From: Acidobacteriota bacterium
GTDB taxonomy: Bacteria; Acidobacteriota; Terriglobia; Acidiferrales; UBA7541
Length of the DNA: 64,000 bases
Reading direction: 5' to 3'
Assembly: GCA_013289835.1 (NCBI GenBank)
Contig: JABCZG010000003.1
Span: forward strand, 62,001 to 126,000
The number at the start of each line of letters is the position of its first letter. Within the stretch, counting starts at the first letter, position 1. Shown in pieces: positions 17,407-25,787 of the stretch. A model generated the notes under the pieces. That model had not been told where the DNA came from. It ran no database searches and saw nothing but the letters and a program-made list of their open reading frames with translations. The position numbers and the translations under genes were made by a program.

Positions 17407-17640
17407 TTAGCGGCGGAAGTGGGAGAAGAGCCAGAAGAGCAGCGAGAGGCCGAGGCTGAGGACGAGGCACGTGGCGATGGGGAAGTAAAACGTGGTGGAT
17501 TCGCCGCGATGGACGATGTCGCCGGGGAGACGGCCGAGGCGGAGAGGGAGTTTTCCGCCGAAATAGAGAAAAGCGCCGACAAGTGCCAAGAGCGCGGCAA
17601 CGATGAGGAGTGTGCGGCCGAATTCACGCAAAGGATCCAT
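17407..17640 (-). CDS. DUF2905 small membrane protein
   Basis: This 77-aa protein starts MDPLREFGRTLLIVAALLAL and has two hydrophobic helices (about 10-30 and 55-72) joined by GGKLPLRLGRLPGDIVHRGE. The glycine- and proline-rich loop and the TFYFPIATCLVLSL end match the DUF2905 pattern. The function is unknown; the family is conserved in many bacteria as a two-helix inner-membrane protein. It converges with the WXXGXW gene. Confidence 0.8.
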   Translation of the reverse strand: MDPLREFGRTLLIVAALLALVGAFLYFGGKLPLRLGRLPGDIVHRGESTTFYFPIATCLVLSLGLSLLFWLFSHFRR

Positions 17641-17728
17641 CAACCAAAGTCTATGAGGGGGATGCGCGCGAAGTCAAAGAGCGACGCGCAAAATCGGTGG
17701 CTGATTAAAGGACGGATGGTTTCGTTCG

Positions 17729-17754
17729 GAAGCCGGCTGGAAGCCGGCGCTACG
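17729..17754. repeat. Short GC-rich repeat of the CTGGAAGCCGGCGCTACG type
   Basis: Residual repeat AAGCCGGCTGGAAGCCGGCG followed by CTACG. It resembles the unit at 14725-14744 and probably belongs to the same dispersed family. Confidence 0.4.
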
Positions 17755-17787
17755 CAGTGGGCGGGTGCGCGAGAATTGGGTTTGCTT

Positions 17788-17818
17788 AATATGTATTGAT
17801 ATGATATCAGTACGTATT
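17788..17818. promoter_or_regulatory. 31-bp imperfect palindrome upstream of the FecR-like gene
   Basis: AATATGTATTGATAT (17788-17802), a central G, then ATATCAGTACGTATT (17804-17818) form an inverted repeat with 13 of 15 pairs matching. It is much more AT-rich than its surroundings and lies 78 nt before the start at 17896. It looks like the binding site of a dimeric regulator. Confidence 0.65.
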
Positions 17819-17895
17819 AGTGTTCATTTGCGGTGATCGGGTGAGGTGTCCCGCACTCCCGATTCTCGATGCTGATGCAGTACTGGAGGCATCGC

Positions 17896-18573
17896 ATGGT
17901 TGGCACACAGGGCCTTCTGGCGATAGCGATGTCGTTTCTATTGGCAGGGATCCCCGGCGGCGCCAGGCCGGAGGTGCTTGGAATTATCGTGGTGGCGGAA
18001 GGGGCGAGTTTAAGCGGGGGTTCGGCTTCGGAAGGAACGAGCGTTTACGATGGCGACCGGCTTTCCACTGAAACGGGTGGGGCACTGCAATTGCGCAGCG
18101 GCGGAGTGACGCTGGCCCTGAGTGGAGCGAGTACCGTGATTGTTCGAAGCAATGCCAAGAACTCGGGAAAAGAGTTCGAAGCGGAACTCGCGTCCGGGAC
18201 GATCACGCTTTCCGCAGCGGCGGAAGCGGCGGCGGAGATTCAGGCGCTCGGCGCACGGATTCGGCGTGGCGCGGATGGAAGAGTCATCGCGCAGGTGCGG
18301 ATTCTGGGACCGAAAGAGTTGCTGGTGTTTGCGCGGCGAGGTTCCGTGCAGGTCTCGTATCGCGAGGAGAGCGAGACGATTTTGGAAGGCAAGTCGTACT
18401 ATGTGCTACTCGATCCCACAGACGGCGATGATTCCAAGGATTCCAGCGCGAAGAAAGCGGGAAAGCACGGGAAAGCCCTAGTGCTGATTGCGGTCGCAGT
18501 GGCCGCGGGGGCGGCGGCGACTTCCATTCCGATGGCGCTGCGGCAGCACTATGAGAGTCCGGACCGGCCTTAG
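17896..18573 (+). CDS. FecR-domain-like exported protein (paralogue 1)
   Basis: This 225-aa protein starts at the ATG at 17896, which has GGAGG 6 nt before it, and has a signal peptide with AIAMSFLLAGIPGGA. The middle resembles FecR-like beta-sandwich proteins: VVAEGASLSGGSASEGTSVY, DGDRLSTETGGALQLRSGG, then ARRGSVQVSYRE. Near the C-terminus is a hydrophobic helix (VLIAVAVAAGAAATS) followed by the tail HYESPDRP. The protein at 23097-23726 has the same order and the same ESPDRP end, so the two are paralogues. A role in the envelope is likely; no sigma factor is adjacent. Confidence 0.7.
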   Translation: MVGTQGLLAIAMSFLLAGIPGGARPEVLGIIVVAEGASLSGGSASEGTSVYDGDRLSTETGGALQLRSGGVTLALSGASTVIVRSNAKNSGKEFEAELASGTITLSAAAEAAAEIQALGARIRRGADGRVIAQVRILGPKELLVFARRGSVQVSYREESETILEGKSYYVLLDPTDGDDSKDSSAKKAGKHGKALVLIAVAVAAGAAATSIPMALRQHYESPDRP

Positions 18574-18669
18574 TCGGGTTCGAGACGTTTTCAGCGACTG
18601 CTGGTGGATTGACAGGCTGAACTAATTGAAAGAAAGGCGCACAGACTAGAGACTGCGCAACCAAAACCG

Positions 18670-19089
18670 TCAGATGAGTTCGACACCGGAGAAGAAGTAG
18701 GCGATTTCGAAGGCGGCGGTTTCCGGGGCGTCGGAGCCGTGAGTGCAATTGTTGCCGATGCTGGTGCCGAGGTCGTGGCGGATGGTGCCGGGGGCGGCTT
18801 TCTTGGGATCGGTGGCGCCCATGGTGTCGCGCCATTTGGAGATGGCGCCTTCGGCTTCGAGAACGAGCGCGAAGATTTTGCCGGAGCACATGAAGTCACA
18901 GAGTTCTCCGAAAAAAGGGCGGGCTTTATGAACTGCGTAGAAGCCCGCGGCTTCGCCACCCGTAAGAATCATCGTTTTGATTGCAACGATGCGGAAACCA
19001 GCTTTGTGGATGCGGGAGAGAATTTCTCCCTGAAGATTGCGGCTAACGGCGTCCGGCTTGATGATTGCGAAAGTGCGTTCGAGTGCCAA
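18670..19089 (-). CDS. ndk: Nucleoside diphosphate kinase
   Basis: The product has 139 aa and transfers the terminal phosphate of ATP to other nucleoside diphosphates. It begins at the TTG at 19089 (read as [15 protein letters not shown]), preferred because GAGGAG lies 8 nt before it. The catalytic histidine lies in [20 protein letters not shown], and AIIKPDAV and the [17 protein letters not shown] region are conserved. The frame extends upstream to 19143 but that part lies inside the previous gene. It is the last gene of the leftward sucC-sucD operon. Confidence 0.95.
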   Translation of the reverse strand: MALERTFAIIKPDAVSRNLQGEILSRIHKAGFRIVAIKTMILTGGEAAGFYAVHKARPFFGELCDFMCSGKIFALVLEAEGAISKWRDTMGATDPKKAAPGTIRHDLGTSIGNNCTHGSDAPETAAFEIAYFFSGVELI

Positions 19090-19090
19090 G

Positions 19091-19378
19091 CTATTTTCTC
19101 CTCTTTGTGGGCTTCCTTTGACCACGTTGGGTCGTATCGACATACTGGCGATCTACGTAAATGAAATGGATCGTTCCGTTGTCTTCCACGAATTCAAGCT
19201 CCAGACGGCCGCCGTCATAACCAGATAGCTTGATCGGAACGCCTACTAACGCGGAAATGGCCTTTTGGTCCTCTTTGGGCAATCCGTCGAGGAGACCGGG
19301 CGGCAGTTTTACCAGAACAACTTTACTCCCCGGTTTCGGCTGGAACTTTCTCGATCGCGCAGTTTTCTTCGGAGCCAC
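19091..19378 (-). CDS. Small conserved-looking protein between sucD and ndk
   Basis: This 95-aa protein (GTG start at 19378, with ACGAGG upstream) begins [19 protein letters not shown] and ends with a basic tail ([11 protein letters not shown]). The core alternates strands and Gly/Asp turns ([19 protein letters not shown]). It closes 1 nt before the ndk start and lies 16 nt behind sucD, so it is co-transcribed. I recognise no family; the basic ends could favour nucleic-acid or ribosome contact. Confidence 0.65.
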   Translation of the reverse strand: MAPKKTARSRKFQPKPGSKVVLVKLPPGLLDGLPKEDQKAISALVGVPIKLSGYDGGRLELEFVEDNGTIHFIYVDRQYVDTTQRGQRKPTKRRK

Positions 19379-19394
19379 CAGAACAATGACCTCG

Positions 19395-20264
19395 TTACTT
19401 TAGGGCGGCGGCTACGGTCGAGCCTAGGTCCGCGGGGGTTTCGACGCAGCGGATGCCGGCGGCGCCCATGGCGGCGTACTTGTCCTTGGCAGTGCCTTGA
19501 CCGCCGCTGATGATGGCGCCGGCGTGGCCCATGCGGCGGCCTGGCGGCGCGGTTTGGCCGGCGATGAAGCCGACGACAGGCTTCTTCACGTTGGATTTGA
19601 TCCATTGCGCGGCGATTTCTTCGGCGTTGCCGCCGATTTCGCCGATCAGAATGATGGCGTGCGTGTCCGGATCGTCGTTGAAAAACTTGATGGAATCGAG
19701 AAACGACGTGCCGATGATGGGGTCGCCACCGATGCCGATGCAGGTGGACTGGCCGATACCGAGTTTTGTGAGCTGGTCCACGGCTTCGTAGGTGAGCGTG
19801 CCGCTGCGGCTGACGACGCCGACGTTTCCCTGCTTGTGAATGCGGCCGGGCATGATGCCGATTTTGCATTTGCCGGGAGAGATGATGCCGGGACAGTTGG
19901 GACCGATGAGCCGGGTTTTCTGGAAGTCCACGGTAGCGGCGACGCGCACCATGTCCAGCACGGGAATGCCTTCTGTGATGCAGACGACTAGAGGAAGCTC
20001 GGCGTCAGCGGCTTCGAGAATGGCGTCCGCGGCGAACGGCGGCGGAACGAAAATGACGGAGGTGTTTGCGCCAGTGGCTTTGGCGGCGTCGGCTACGGTG
20101 TTGAAAACAGGGCGTTCAAGATGCTTTGTTCCACCCTTCCCTGGCGTGACGCCGCCGACTACGTTCGTCCCGTATTCGATCATTTGCTGAGCATGGAACG
20201 TTCCCTCGCGCCCAGTGAAGCCCTGCACGAGCAGCCGAGTTTTTTCGTTGACGAGAATGCTCAT
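19395..20264 (-). CDS. sucD: Succinyl-CoA synthetase alpha subunit
   Basis: This 289-aa protein is the CoA-binding subunit that carries the phosphohistidine in the step succinyl-CoA to succinate with ATP or GTP formation. Recognisable are [20 protein letters not shown], the GVTPGKGG loop, [20 protein letters not shown], and [17 protein letters not shown] with the active-site histidine. It overlaps sucC by 4 nt (TGA/ATG at 20261-20264). The frame continues upstream but only inside sucC. Confidence 0.96.
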   Translation of the reverse strand: MSILVNEKTRLLVQGFTGREGTFHAQQMIEYGTNVVGGVTPGKGGTKHLERPVFNTVADAAKATGANTSVIFVPPPFAADAILEAADAELPLVVCITEGIPVLDMVRVAATVDFQKTRLIGPNCPGIISPGKCKIGIMPGRIHKQGNVGVVSRSGTLTYEAVDQLTKLGIGQSTCIGIGGDPIIGTSFLDSIKFFNDDPDTHAIILIGEIGGNAEEIAAQWIKSNVKKPVVGFIAGQTAPPGRRMGHAGAIISGGQGTAKDKYAAMGAAGIRCVETPADLGSTVAAALK

Positions 20265-21436
20265 CGCGCACCTCCGGCAAGCGCGACGACTTTTTGGGCG
20301 CCGTCCTTCATGCCGTCGGCGATGGTGAAATTTAGGCCACTGTCTCGCAGGATTTGCTGGCCAGCTTCCACGTTGGTGCCTTCCATACGCACGACTACGG
20401 GAACTTTTAGTTGCAGATCTTTGGCCGCGGCGACGACGCCAGTGGCGAGCACGTCGCAACGCAAGATGCCGCCAAAGATATTGATGAAGACGGCTTTCAC
20501 GGAGGGATCCGACATGAGGATGCGGAAGGCGTTTTTCACCTGATCGGCGGAAGCGCCGCCGCCCACGTCGAGAAAGTTTGCCGGCGAACCGCCCGCGTAC
20601 TTGATGATGTCCATGGTGGCCATGGCCAGGCCCGCGCCATTCACCATGCAGGCGACGCTGCCATCGAGCTTGATGTAGTTCAGGCCGTATTTCGAGGCCT
20701 CCACTTCCAAGGGGTCTTCCTCATCGAAGTCGCGCAGCTCGCGAAGATCCTTGTGACGGAAGAGCGCGCTGTCGTCGAAGGTCATCTTGGCATCGAGAGC
20801 GACAAGTTTGCCGTCGCCGGTGAGCACGCAGGGATTGATTTCGAGCAGCGACGCATCGGTATCCACGAAGGCGCGATACAAAGCCTGAAGAAACGGGATT
20901 GCGGAATTCACGACTTCACCCGGCAAGCCCAGTCCAAAGGCGATTTTGCGCGCTTGATACGGCTGCATGCCCACGGCGGGGTGAATCGGTTCGCGCAGGA
21001 TGGCGCCGGGATTGGTCTTGGCGACTTCTTCGATTTCCATGCCGCCCGCGGCGCTGGCCATGAAAATAACGTGGCCGCTGGCGCGATCGACGAGCAGGCC
21101 GAGATATAGTTCGCGCTTGATATCGAGGCCTTCTTCGATGAGCAGGCGCTTGACGATGCGGCCGCCGGGGCCGGTTTGCGGCGTGACCAGTTTCATGCCG
21201 AGAATGTGGCTGGCGAGGTCGGCGGCTTCATCGGAAGAGCGCGCCAGCTTGACGCCGCCGCCTTTGCCGCGGCCGCCGGCGTGGATTTGCGCTTTCACGA
21301 CGACGACGGTGACATTCGAACGCAGGCGGTGCGCCGCTTCGCGTGCTTCTTCCTTGGTGAAGACTACTTCACCCCGCGGGGTGGTGACACCGTAGCGCGA
21401 AAGGATAGCTTTGGCTTGGTACTCATGAATCTTCAT
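20261..21436 (-). CDS. sucC: Succinyl-CoA synthetase beta subunit
   Basis: The 391-aa product has the ATP-grasp fold of Suc[18 protein letters not shown] at the start, [20 protein letters not shown] for nucleotide binding, and the C-terminal CoA-ligase domain with [13 protein letters not shown]. It acts in the cytoplasm as a complex with SucD in the citric acid cycle. It is the first gene of the sucC-sucD-(95 aa)-ndk operon. Confidence 0.97.
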   Translation of the reverse strand: MKIHEYQAKAILSRYGVTTPRGEVVFTKEEAREAAHRLRSNVTVVVVKAQIHAGGRGKGGGVKLARSSDEAADLASHILGMKLVTPQTGPGGRIVKRLLIEEGLDIKRELYLGLLVDRASGHVIFMASAAGGMEIEEVAKTNPGAILREPIHPAVGMQPYQARKIAFGLGLPGEVVNSAIPFLQALYRAFVDTDASLLEINPCVLTGDGKLVALDAKMTFDDSALFRHKDLRELRDFDEEDPLEVEASKYGLNYIKLDGSVACMVNGAGLAMATMDIIKYAGGSPANFLDVGGGASADQVKNAFRILMSDPSVKAVFINIFGGILRCDVLATGVVAAAKDLQLKVPVVVRMEGTNVEAGQQILRDSGLNFTIADGMKDGAQKVVALAGGAR

Positions 21437-21656
21437 CGAGTTTCCGTTTTCCGTGTGACTTTGAAGCAGTCAGCCAGTGTTAGAATTTTGAGGCAGCGCG
21501 AAACATAGAAGTTTACTAGCAAGGCGGAAACGGAGCAAGGAGCGGCGGAGCGGATGAGTTTTCAAGTCGCGTTCCCGGCGCTCTAAGCAGCTGACTGGCG
21601 CTGCTAAGGGGCTTTGGCGGGGCGGCCAGATTTCGGAATATACTCGGACAGACTCT

Positions 21657-21947
21657 ATGAAGCTTTTTGTACCAGCGCTCCTTGTTGCCATCGCTTTAGC
21701 GTGCGCTATGGCAGTCGTAACCCATGCCTACGGCCCTCACTCCACGCCAGGCATTCGAATTCTAATCGTCGGTCTTCCAGGCTCACTCTTTGGGGTTTGG
21801 GCTGGGCTCATGTTTGGCGAAAATCAGTTCCTTTTTTATGCCGTGACCGCCTTGGTTAATTCGGTTTGTTATTTCTTCGTCTTAAAGGGACTGCTATTCC
21901 TAAAACGTAGTCTTTCAAAATCAACAGCAAAGCGATCCCCAAACTAG
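21657..21947 (+). CDS. Small membrane protein of unknown function
   Basis: This 96-aa protein starts MKLFVPALLVAIALACAMAV and has three predicted hydrophobic segments (about 3-22, 34-52 and 60-80) and a basic, Ser-Lys-rich tail. The DNA is less GC-rich than its neighbours. The three-segment pattern and an ATG with acceptable spacing support a real gene, but I see no family motif. Confidence 0.6.
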   Translation: MKLFVPALLVAIALACAMAVVTHAYGPHSTPGIRILIVGLPGSLFGVWAGLMFGENQFLFYAVTALVNSVCYFFVLKGLLFLKRSLSKSTAKRSPN

Positions 21948-22031
21948 GGCGATGGACAAGATGCTCGCACGACCGATGAAAGAATCCGCGAGAACCTAAC
22001 TGCTGGGCAGCCACACAACTGCTGAATCTCG

Positions 22032-23057
22032 ATGACATTATCACTCATTGATCGCGTTGAAGCCGGGCACATGCTCACGCACGCGGAAGCGGAGGCGGTG
22101 ATGGAGGAGCTGTTGTCAGGACGGGCCGAGACGGCGGAAATCGTGCGCTTGCTGACGGCACTGAATAAGCGGCTCGTGCAGGTGCAAGAACTGGCGGGAT
22201 TCGCGCGGGTGATGCGGCGGCACGCCACGCGGGTGTTCGCGGAGGGCGAGCCGAAGCCCGCGAAGATGGTGGACACGTGCGGCACCGGCGGGGACGATTC
22301 GGGGACGTTTAATATTTCGACGGCGGCGGCGATTGTCACGGCGGCCGCGGGCGCGCGCGTGGCCAAACATGGTAACCGCGCCGCGAGTTCGCGGAGCGGG
22401 TCGGCGGATGTGCTGGAAGCCCTGGGAGTGCGGATTGATTTGCCGTTCGAACGCTATGGGCGTGCCATTCGGGAGATTGGCATCGGCTTTTTGTTTGCGC
22501 AGGCGGCGCACACGGCGACGCGGCACGCGACTCCCGCGCGAAAGCAGATTGGCGTTAGGACAGTCTTCAATTTGCTCGGGCCGCTGACGAATCCGGCGGG
22601 AGCGCAATCGCAAGTGCTGGGCGTTTTCTCAGCAAACGTGATGGACCTGGTGGCTGCCACGCTTGCGGAACTCGGTGTACAGCATGCGTTTGTGGTCCAC
22701 GGCGGGGGAGGGCTCGACGAGATATCGCTGGCGGGAGAAACGCTCGTCGCAGAGGTCAAGGATGGCGCGGTCAGGCGCTTTACCGTAACTCCTGAAGAGT
22801 TCGGAGTGGAGCGCGCGCCGCACGACTCGATTCGCGGTGGGACGGCAGCCGAAAACGCGGCGCTGATTCGGCGAATTCTCGCCGGTGAGTCTGGGCCACC
22901 ACGCGACATTGTAGTGGTCAATGCCGCGGCTGCGCTCGTCGCAGCAGGAGTCGCTCCCAACTTCCGCGACGGTGCCAATCTCGCAAGCGCGACAATCTCT
23001 TCGGGGGCTGCGGCTGAGAAACTGGCTGCGCTCGTTGCGTTTACAGCGGCGAGCTAA
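22032..23057 (+). CDS. trpD: Anthranilate phosphoribosyltransferase
   Basis: The protein has 341 aa and makes phosphoribosylanthranilate from anthranilate and PRPP in tryptophan biosynthesis. It shows VDTCGTGGDDSGTFNISTAA, KHGNRAASSRSGSADVLEAL and RTVFNLLGPLTNPAGAQSQV, the signatures of TrpD. trpE and trpG are about 5 kb to the right on the other strand, so the pathway genes are split into two units here. Strong family features leave little doubt. Confidence 0.96.
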   Translation: MTLSLIDRVEAGHMLTHAEAEAVMEELLSGRAETAEIVRLLTALNKRLVQVQELAGFARVMRRHATRVFAEGEPKPAKMVDTCGTGGDDSGTFNISTAAAIVTAAAGARVAKHGNRAASSRSGSADVLEALGVRIDLPFERYGRAIREIGIGFLFAQAAHTATRHATPARKQIGVRTVFNLLGPLTNPAGAQSQVLGVFSANVMDLVAATLAELGVQHAFVVHGGGGLDEISLAGETLVAEVKDGAVRRFTVTPEEFGVERAPHDSIRGGTAAENAALIRRILAGESGPPRDIVVVNAAAALVAAGVAPNFRDGANLASATISSGAAAEKLAALVAFTAAS

Positions 23058-23096
23058 CACCATTCAGCGAAGTTAAGAATTGAAGGAGAATCCCTG

Positions 23097-23726
23097 TTAC
23101 GGACGGTCGGGGCTTTCGAGGGCTTCCTGAACGGCCAAGCCCGTAATTATTGCGACGACTGTGGGGATCAAGAAGAACCGGCCATGCGCGGCGGCAATAG
23201 GCGACTTGTTATTGTGGTTGGCGCAACTGCCGTCGATCACCACACGATAAGACTGCCCTTCCTCGACAATTTTAGTTTCCTTGCCAGCGGTGACTTCGAG
23301 CGACTGCACGCGGCTGGTGACCACCACGGCGCAATTTTCGAGCGTCATTTGCCCGGCGGTGAGTGCGGACGTCTGCGGACGGACGCGCACGTCGGCGGCG
23401 ATGAGCCGCAATGCGCCACCGCTTTCCACGCGGAAACCGACGGAGCCGCGCTGAAGCACGGCGGTCAACGTGGCGTCCTCTTGTGTGACCAAAATCGCGC
23501 TGTTTTCCGGCAGCTGAAGCTGCGCGGAGCCGGAGCGGAGGCCAAGAGTCCCGTTCACTTCGGTGGCGAGACGATCGCCACTGTAGATCGTGGTTCCGAC
23601 AGAGGCTGCGGTGTTGTTCAGATGGCCGCCGGCCGATAGCGTGACGACACCCAGCGGAGCGGATTGCCCGGACAGAGAAATACCCGTCAGCAAGAATGCC
23701 AGCGTCATAGCCAAAATGCGGCGCAT
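23097..23726 (-). CDS. FecR-domain-like exported protein (paralogue 2)
   Basis: This 209-aa protein starts at the ATG at 23726 with a signal peptide (MRRILAMTLAFLLTGISLSG) and continues with a FecR-like region, where GTTIYSGDRLATEVNGTLGL parallels the paralogue at 17896. It has the same order of elements: beta-rich core, a hydrophobic helix (FFLIPTVVAIITGLAV) and the same C-terminal ESPDRP. The N-terminal open frame from 24089 is not protein-like. The function is unknown; a membrane-anchored envelope protein is likely. Confidence 0.7.
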   Translation of the reverse strand: MRRILAMTLAFLLTGISLSGQSAPLGVVTLSAGGHLNNTAASVGTTIYSGDRLATEVNGTLGLRSGSAQLQLPENSAILVTQEDATLTAVLQRGSVGFRVESGGALRLIAADVRVRPQTSALTAGQMTLENCAVVVTSRVQSLEVTAGKETKIVEEGQSYRVVIDGSCANHNNKSPIAAAHGRFFLIPTVVAIITGLAVQEALESPDRP

Positions 23727-23914
23727 ACCTGTGCGAAGCCTCCGAGGGAAGTGCACTTTGAATGTAGGGAGAAGAAGATGCGGGCGCACTGGTACTGTGC
23801 GTAAAGGGGTGTTGGCGGCTACCGCACAAGGGAGAACTCGTCCTGTCCGAAGGTACAGCTGTACGAACGGACAGGTCCAATACGAGGACAGACTAGGTTT
23901 CGTACAGCCTGGCG

Positions 23915-24670
23915 TCACTCCTGGCGATGGAGGCAGCGCACCGCATAGATAAAGCACGCCAACGCGAAGACAAGGAAGGCCGCGCCTTCGAGTAATATCG
24001 AATGGAGATTGCCGAGGCCGATGGAGGTGAAGCGCAGCCAATCGATCTCCCACGTAATTGGATTGAGCAGCGCGGCGAGACGGAACCATGAAGGAAGCGG
24101 GTCCAGCGGATAGAACATCGAGCTCGCAAACATGAAGACGAAATAGAAGACGCTGGTGACGCTGTTGAAGACGTCGTTACGGCGAATTCTTAACGCGAAG
24201 ATGGCGTAAAAGAAAAACCAGCCGGCGGTGCCAACAGCCATCCCGATAAGCAGCAGCGGCAGGTTTTGCCAGTGCATGCGAATCCCGAGCAGCAAGCGGC
24301 CAACAACTAGCGTGAGCGCGGCTTGCACCACGGCGATGCAAACGTTGAAGATGACTTTGCCGAGCAGGTATTCGCTGCGGCTCATGGGATAAGTCAGCAT
24401 TTCGTAGAAAATGCCGTTGTCGCGATCGAGAAAAAACGACCACGAGGTGTTCGACGCGATGGCAAAGCTTGCCATGGCCAGGATTCCGGCGAGAAAGAAT
24501 TCGTTGTAGTTGACGCTACCGAGACCGGCGGGAGCGCCGAGCGCGGAGTTGATGCCCACGCCGAAAACCAGCATGTAGAGCAGCGGGAAGAAGAGATCCC
24601 AGAAAATAAACGTGAAATTCGTGGCGCGAATTTTGGCTTCGCGGTACACAACGGCGGATAGCGCGCTCAT
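23915..24670 (-). CDS. ABC-2 type exporter permease
   Basis: The protein has 251 aa and six hydrophobic segments, with the ABC-2 pattern: an N-terminal amphipathic stretch (VVYREAKIRATNFTFIFWD), a first helix, a loop with VNYNEFFLAGILAMA, and a later SVFYFVFMFASSMFYPLDPL with a Pro-rich segment, as in NodJ/DrrB-like permeases. Its start overlaps the ATPase gene by 4 nt, so the two form a transporter. The substrate is unknown. Confidence 0.9.
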   Translation of the reverse strand: MSALSAVVYREAKIRATNFTFIFWDLFFPLLYMLVFGVGINSALGAPAGLGSVNYNEFFLAGILAMASFAIASNTSWSFFLDRDNGIFYEMLTYPMSRSEYLLGKVIFNVCIAVVQAALTLVVGRLLLGIRMHWQNLPLLLIGMAVGTAGWFFFYAIFALRIRRNDVFNSVTSVFYFVFMFASSMFYPLDPLPSWFRLAALLNPITWEIDWLRFTSIGLGNLHSILLEGAAFLVFALACFIYAVRCLHRQE

Positions 24671-25623
24671 GCCGTCTCCTTTGCCTGCTGCGTGGTCAGT
24701 TCAACGAAAATATCTTCCAGGCTGGCGCCGCGCACCTCGACCCGCAAAACGCGCCGCCCGTGCGTGAGCGCGCTGACAATTTCCATGACGCGGCCTTCTT
24801 CGGTTTTCAGTGCCAGATCGATGGTGTTGGCTTCGATGGTGAAGCGAATGGGAGCCAGCGCGGCAATTTCCGTTTGAATCGTTTCCGGCAGTTGGTCAAA
24901 CGTGAGTGTGACTTCGTATACGCCATGCGAGAGCAGTTTCAGGGTGTTCAAGTCGCCGCGGGCGATCTGTTTGCCTTTGTTGATGATAAGAATGTCGTCG
25001 CAAAGTTCTTCCGCTTCGCTGAGGACTTGCGTGGTCAGGATAATGGTTCTGCCCTTCTCCACCTCCGCGCGGAGGAGGTTCATGACCTGACGCTTCAGGA
25101 GTGGGTCCATGCCGGTGGAGAATTCGTCGAGAAAAAGCACGGGCGTTTCGACCATGAAGACTTTCGCGACCTGGACGCGGCGGCGGAAACCGCCGCTCAG
25201 GTCCTGCACTTTTCGATCAACTTCCGCGCCGAGCTGAAAATCAGCGATCAGGGCGTCGGCGCGGCGCGTGGCGGTGGCCTTGTCCAAGCCTTGAAAGCGC
25301 GCGTAGGTGAGCAGATTGTCCCTAACGGAGAGGAACAGCTCGACTGCGGTTTCTTGAATCACCGACGAAATTCGTTTGCGGACTTCGATCGATTTCTTGA
25401 CCACGTCATAGCCGAGAATTTTCGCGGTGCCCTGCGTCGGGCGGGTGAGCGTGGTGAGCACGCGCAAGAGCGTGGACTTCCCTGCCCCGTTCGGGCCGAG
25501 CAAACCAAAAATAATTCCGCACGGCACGTGGAAACTCATGCCATCGACGGCGCGGACGGGCTGCTTCCCGCGGGCTGAATAAATCTTCACGAGGTTTTCT
25601 ACTTCGAGTGCAAATTCACTCAT
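24667..25623 (-). CDS. ABC transporter ATP-binding protein
   Basis: This 318-aa protein starts at ATG 25623. It has Walker A (GLLGPNGAGKSTLLR), the signature DLSGGFRRRVQVAKVF, and Walker B (VLFLDEFSTGMDP). The C-terminal part (about 230-318) is the DUF4162-like extension seen in drug and polysaccharide exporters. It drives the permease encoded by the next gene, which overlaps it by 4 nt. The frame upstream is only an opening inside the M20 region. Confidence 0.93.
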   Translation of the reverse strand: MSEFALEVENLVKIYSARGKQPVRAVDGMSFHVPCGIIFGLLGPNGAGKSTLLRVLTTLTRPTQGTAKILGYDVVKKSIEVRKRISSVIQETAVELFLSVRDNLLTYARFQGLDKATATRRADALIADFQLGAEVDRKVQDLSGGFRRRVQVAKVFMVETPVLFLDEFSTGMDPLLKRQVMNLLRAEVEKGRTIILTTQVLSEAEELCDDILIINKGKQIARGDLNTLKLLSHGVYEVTLTFDQLPETIQTEIAALAPIRFTIEANTIDLALKTEEGRVMEIVSALTHGRRVLRVEVRGASLEDIFVELTTQQAKETA

Positions 25624-25787
25624 CGCCTGCTCCAAATCCACGTCGCGGGGGAGACGCACCGCGGGAAGAAACCAGTGCAAACAAGCAAACCGTACAAAGG
25701 TCGGATAGAATCGCCAGCGGGTGGCATCGCGCCCGCACAAGTGCTTTCAGGCAGCTGAGCTGCCGCGAGAGTCAGAGGAGGGTAGGT

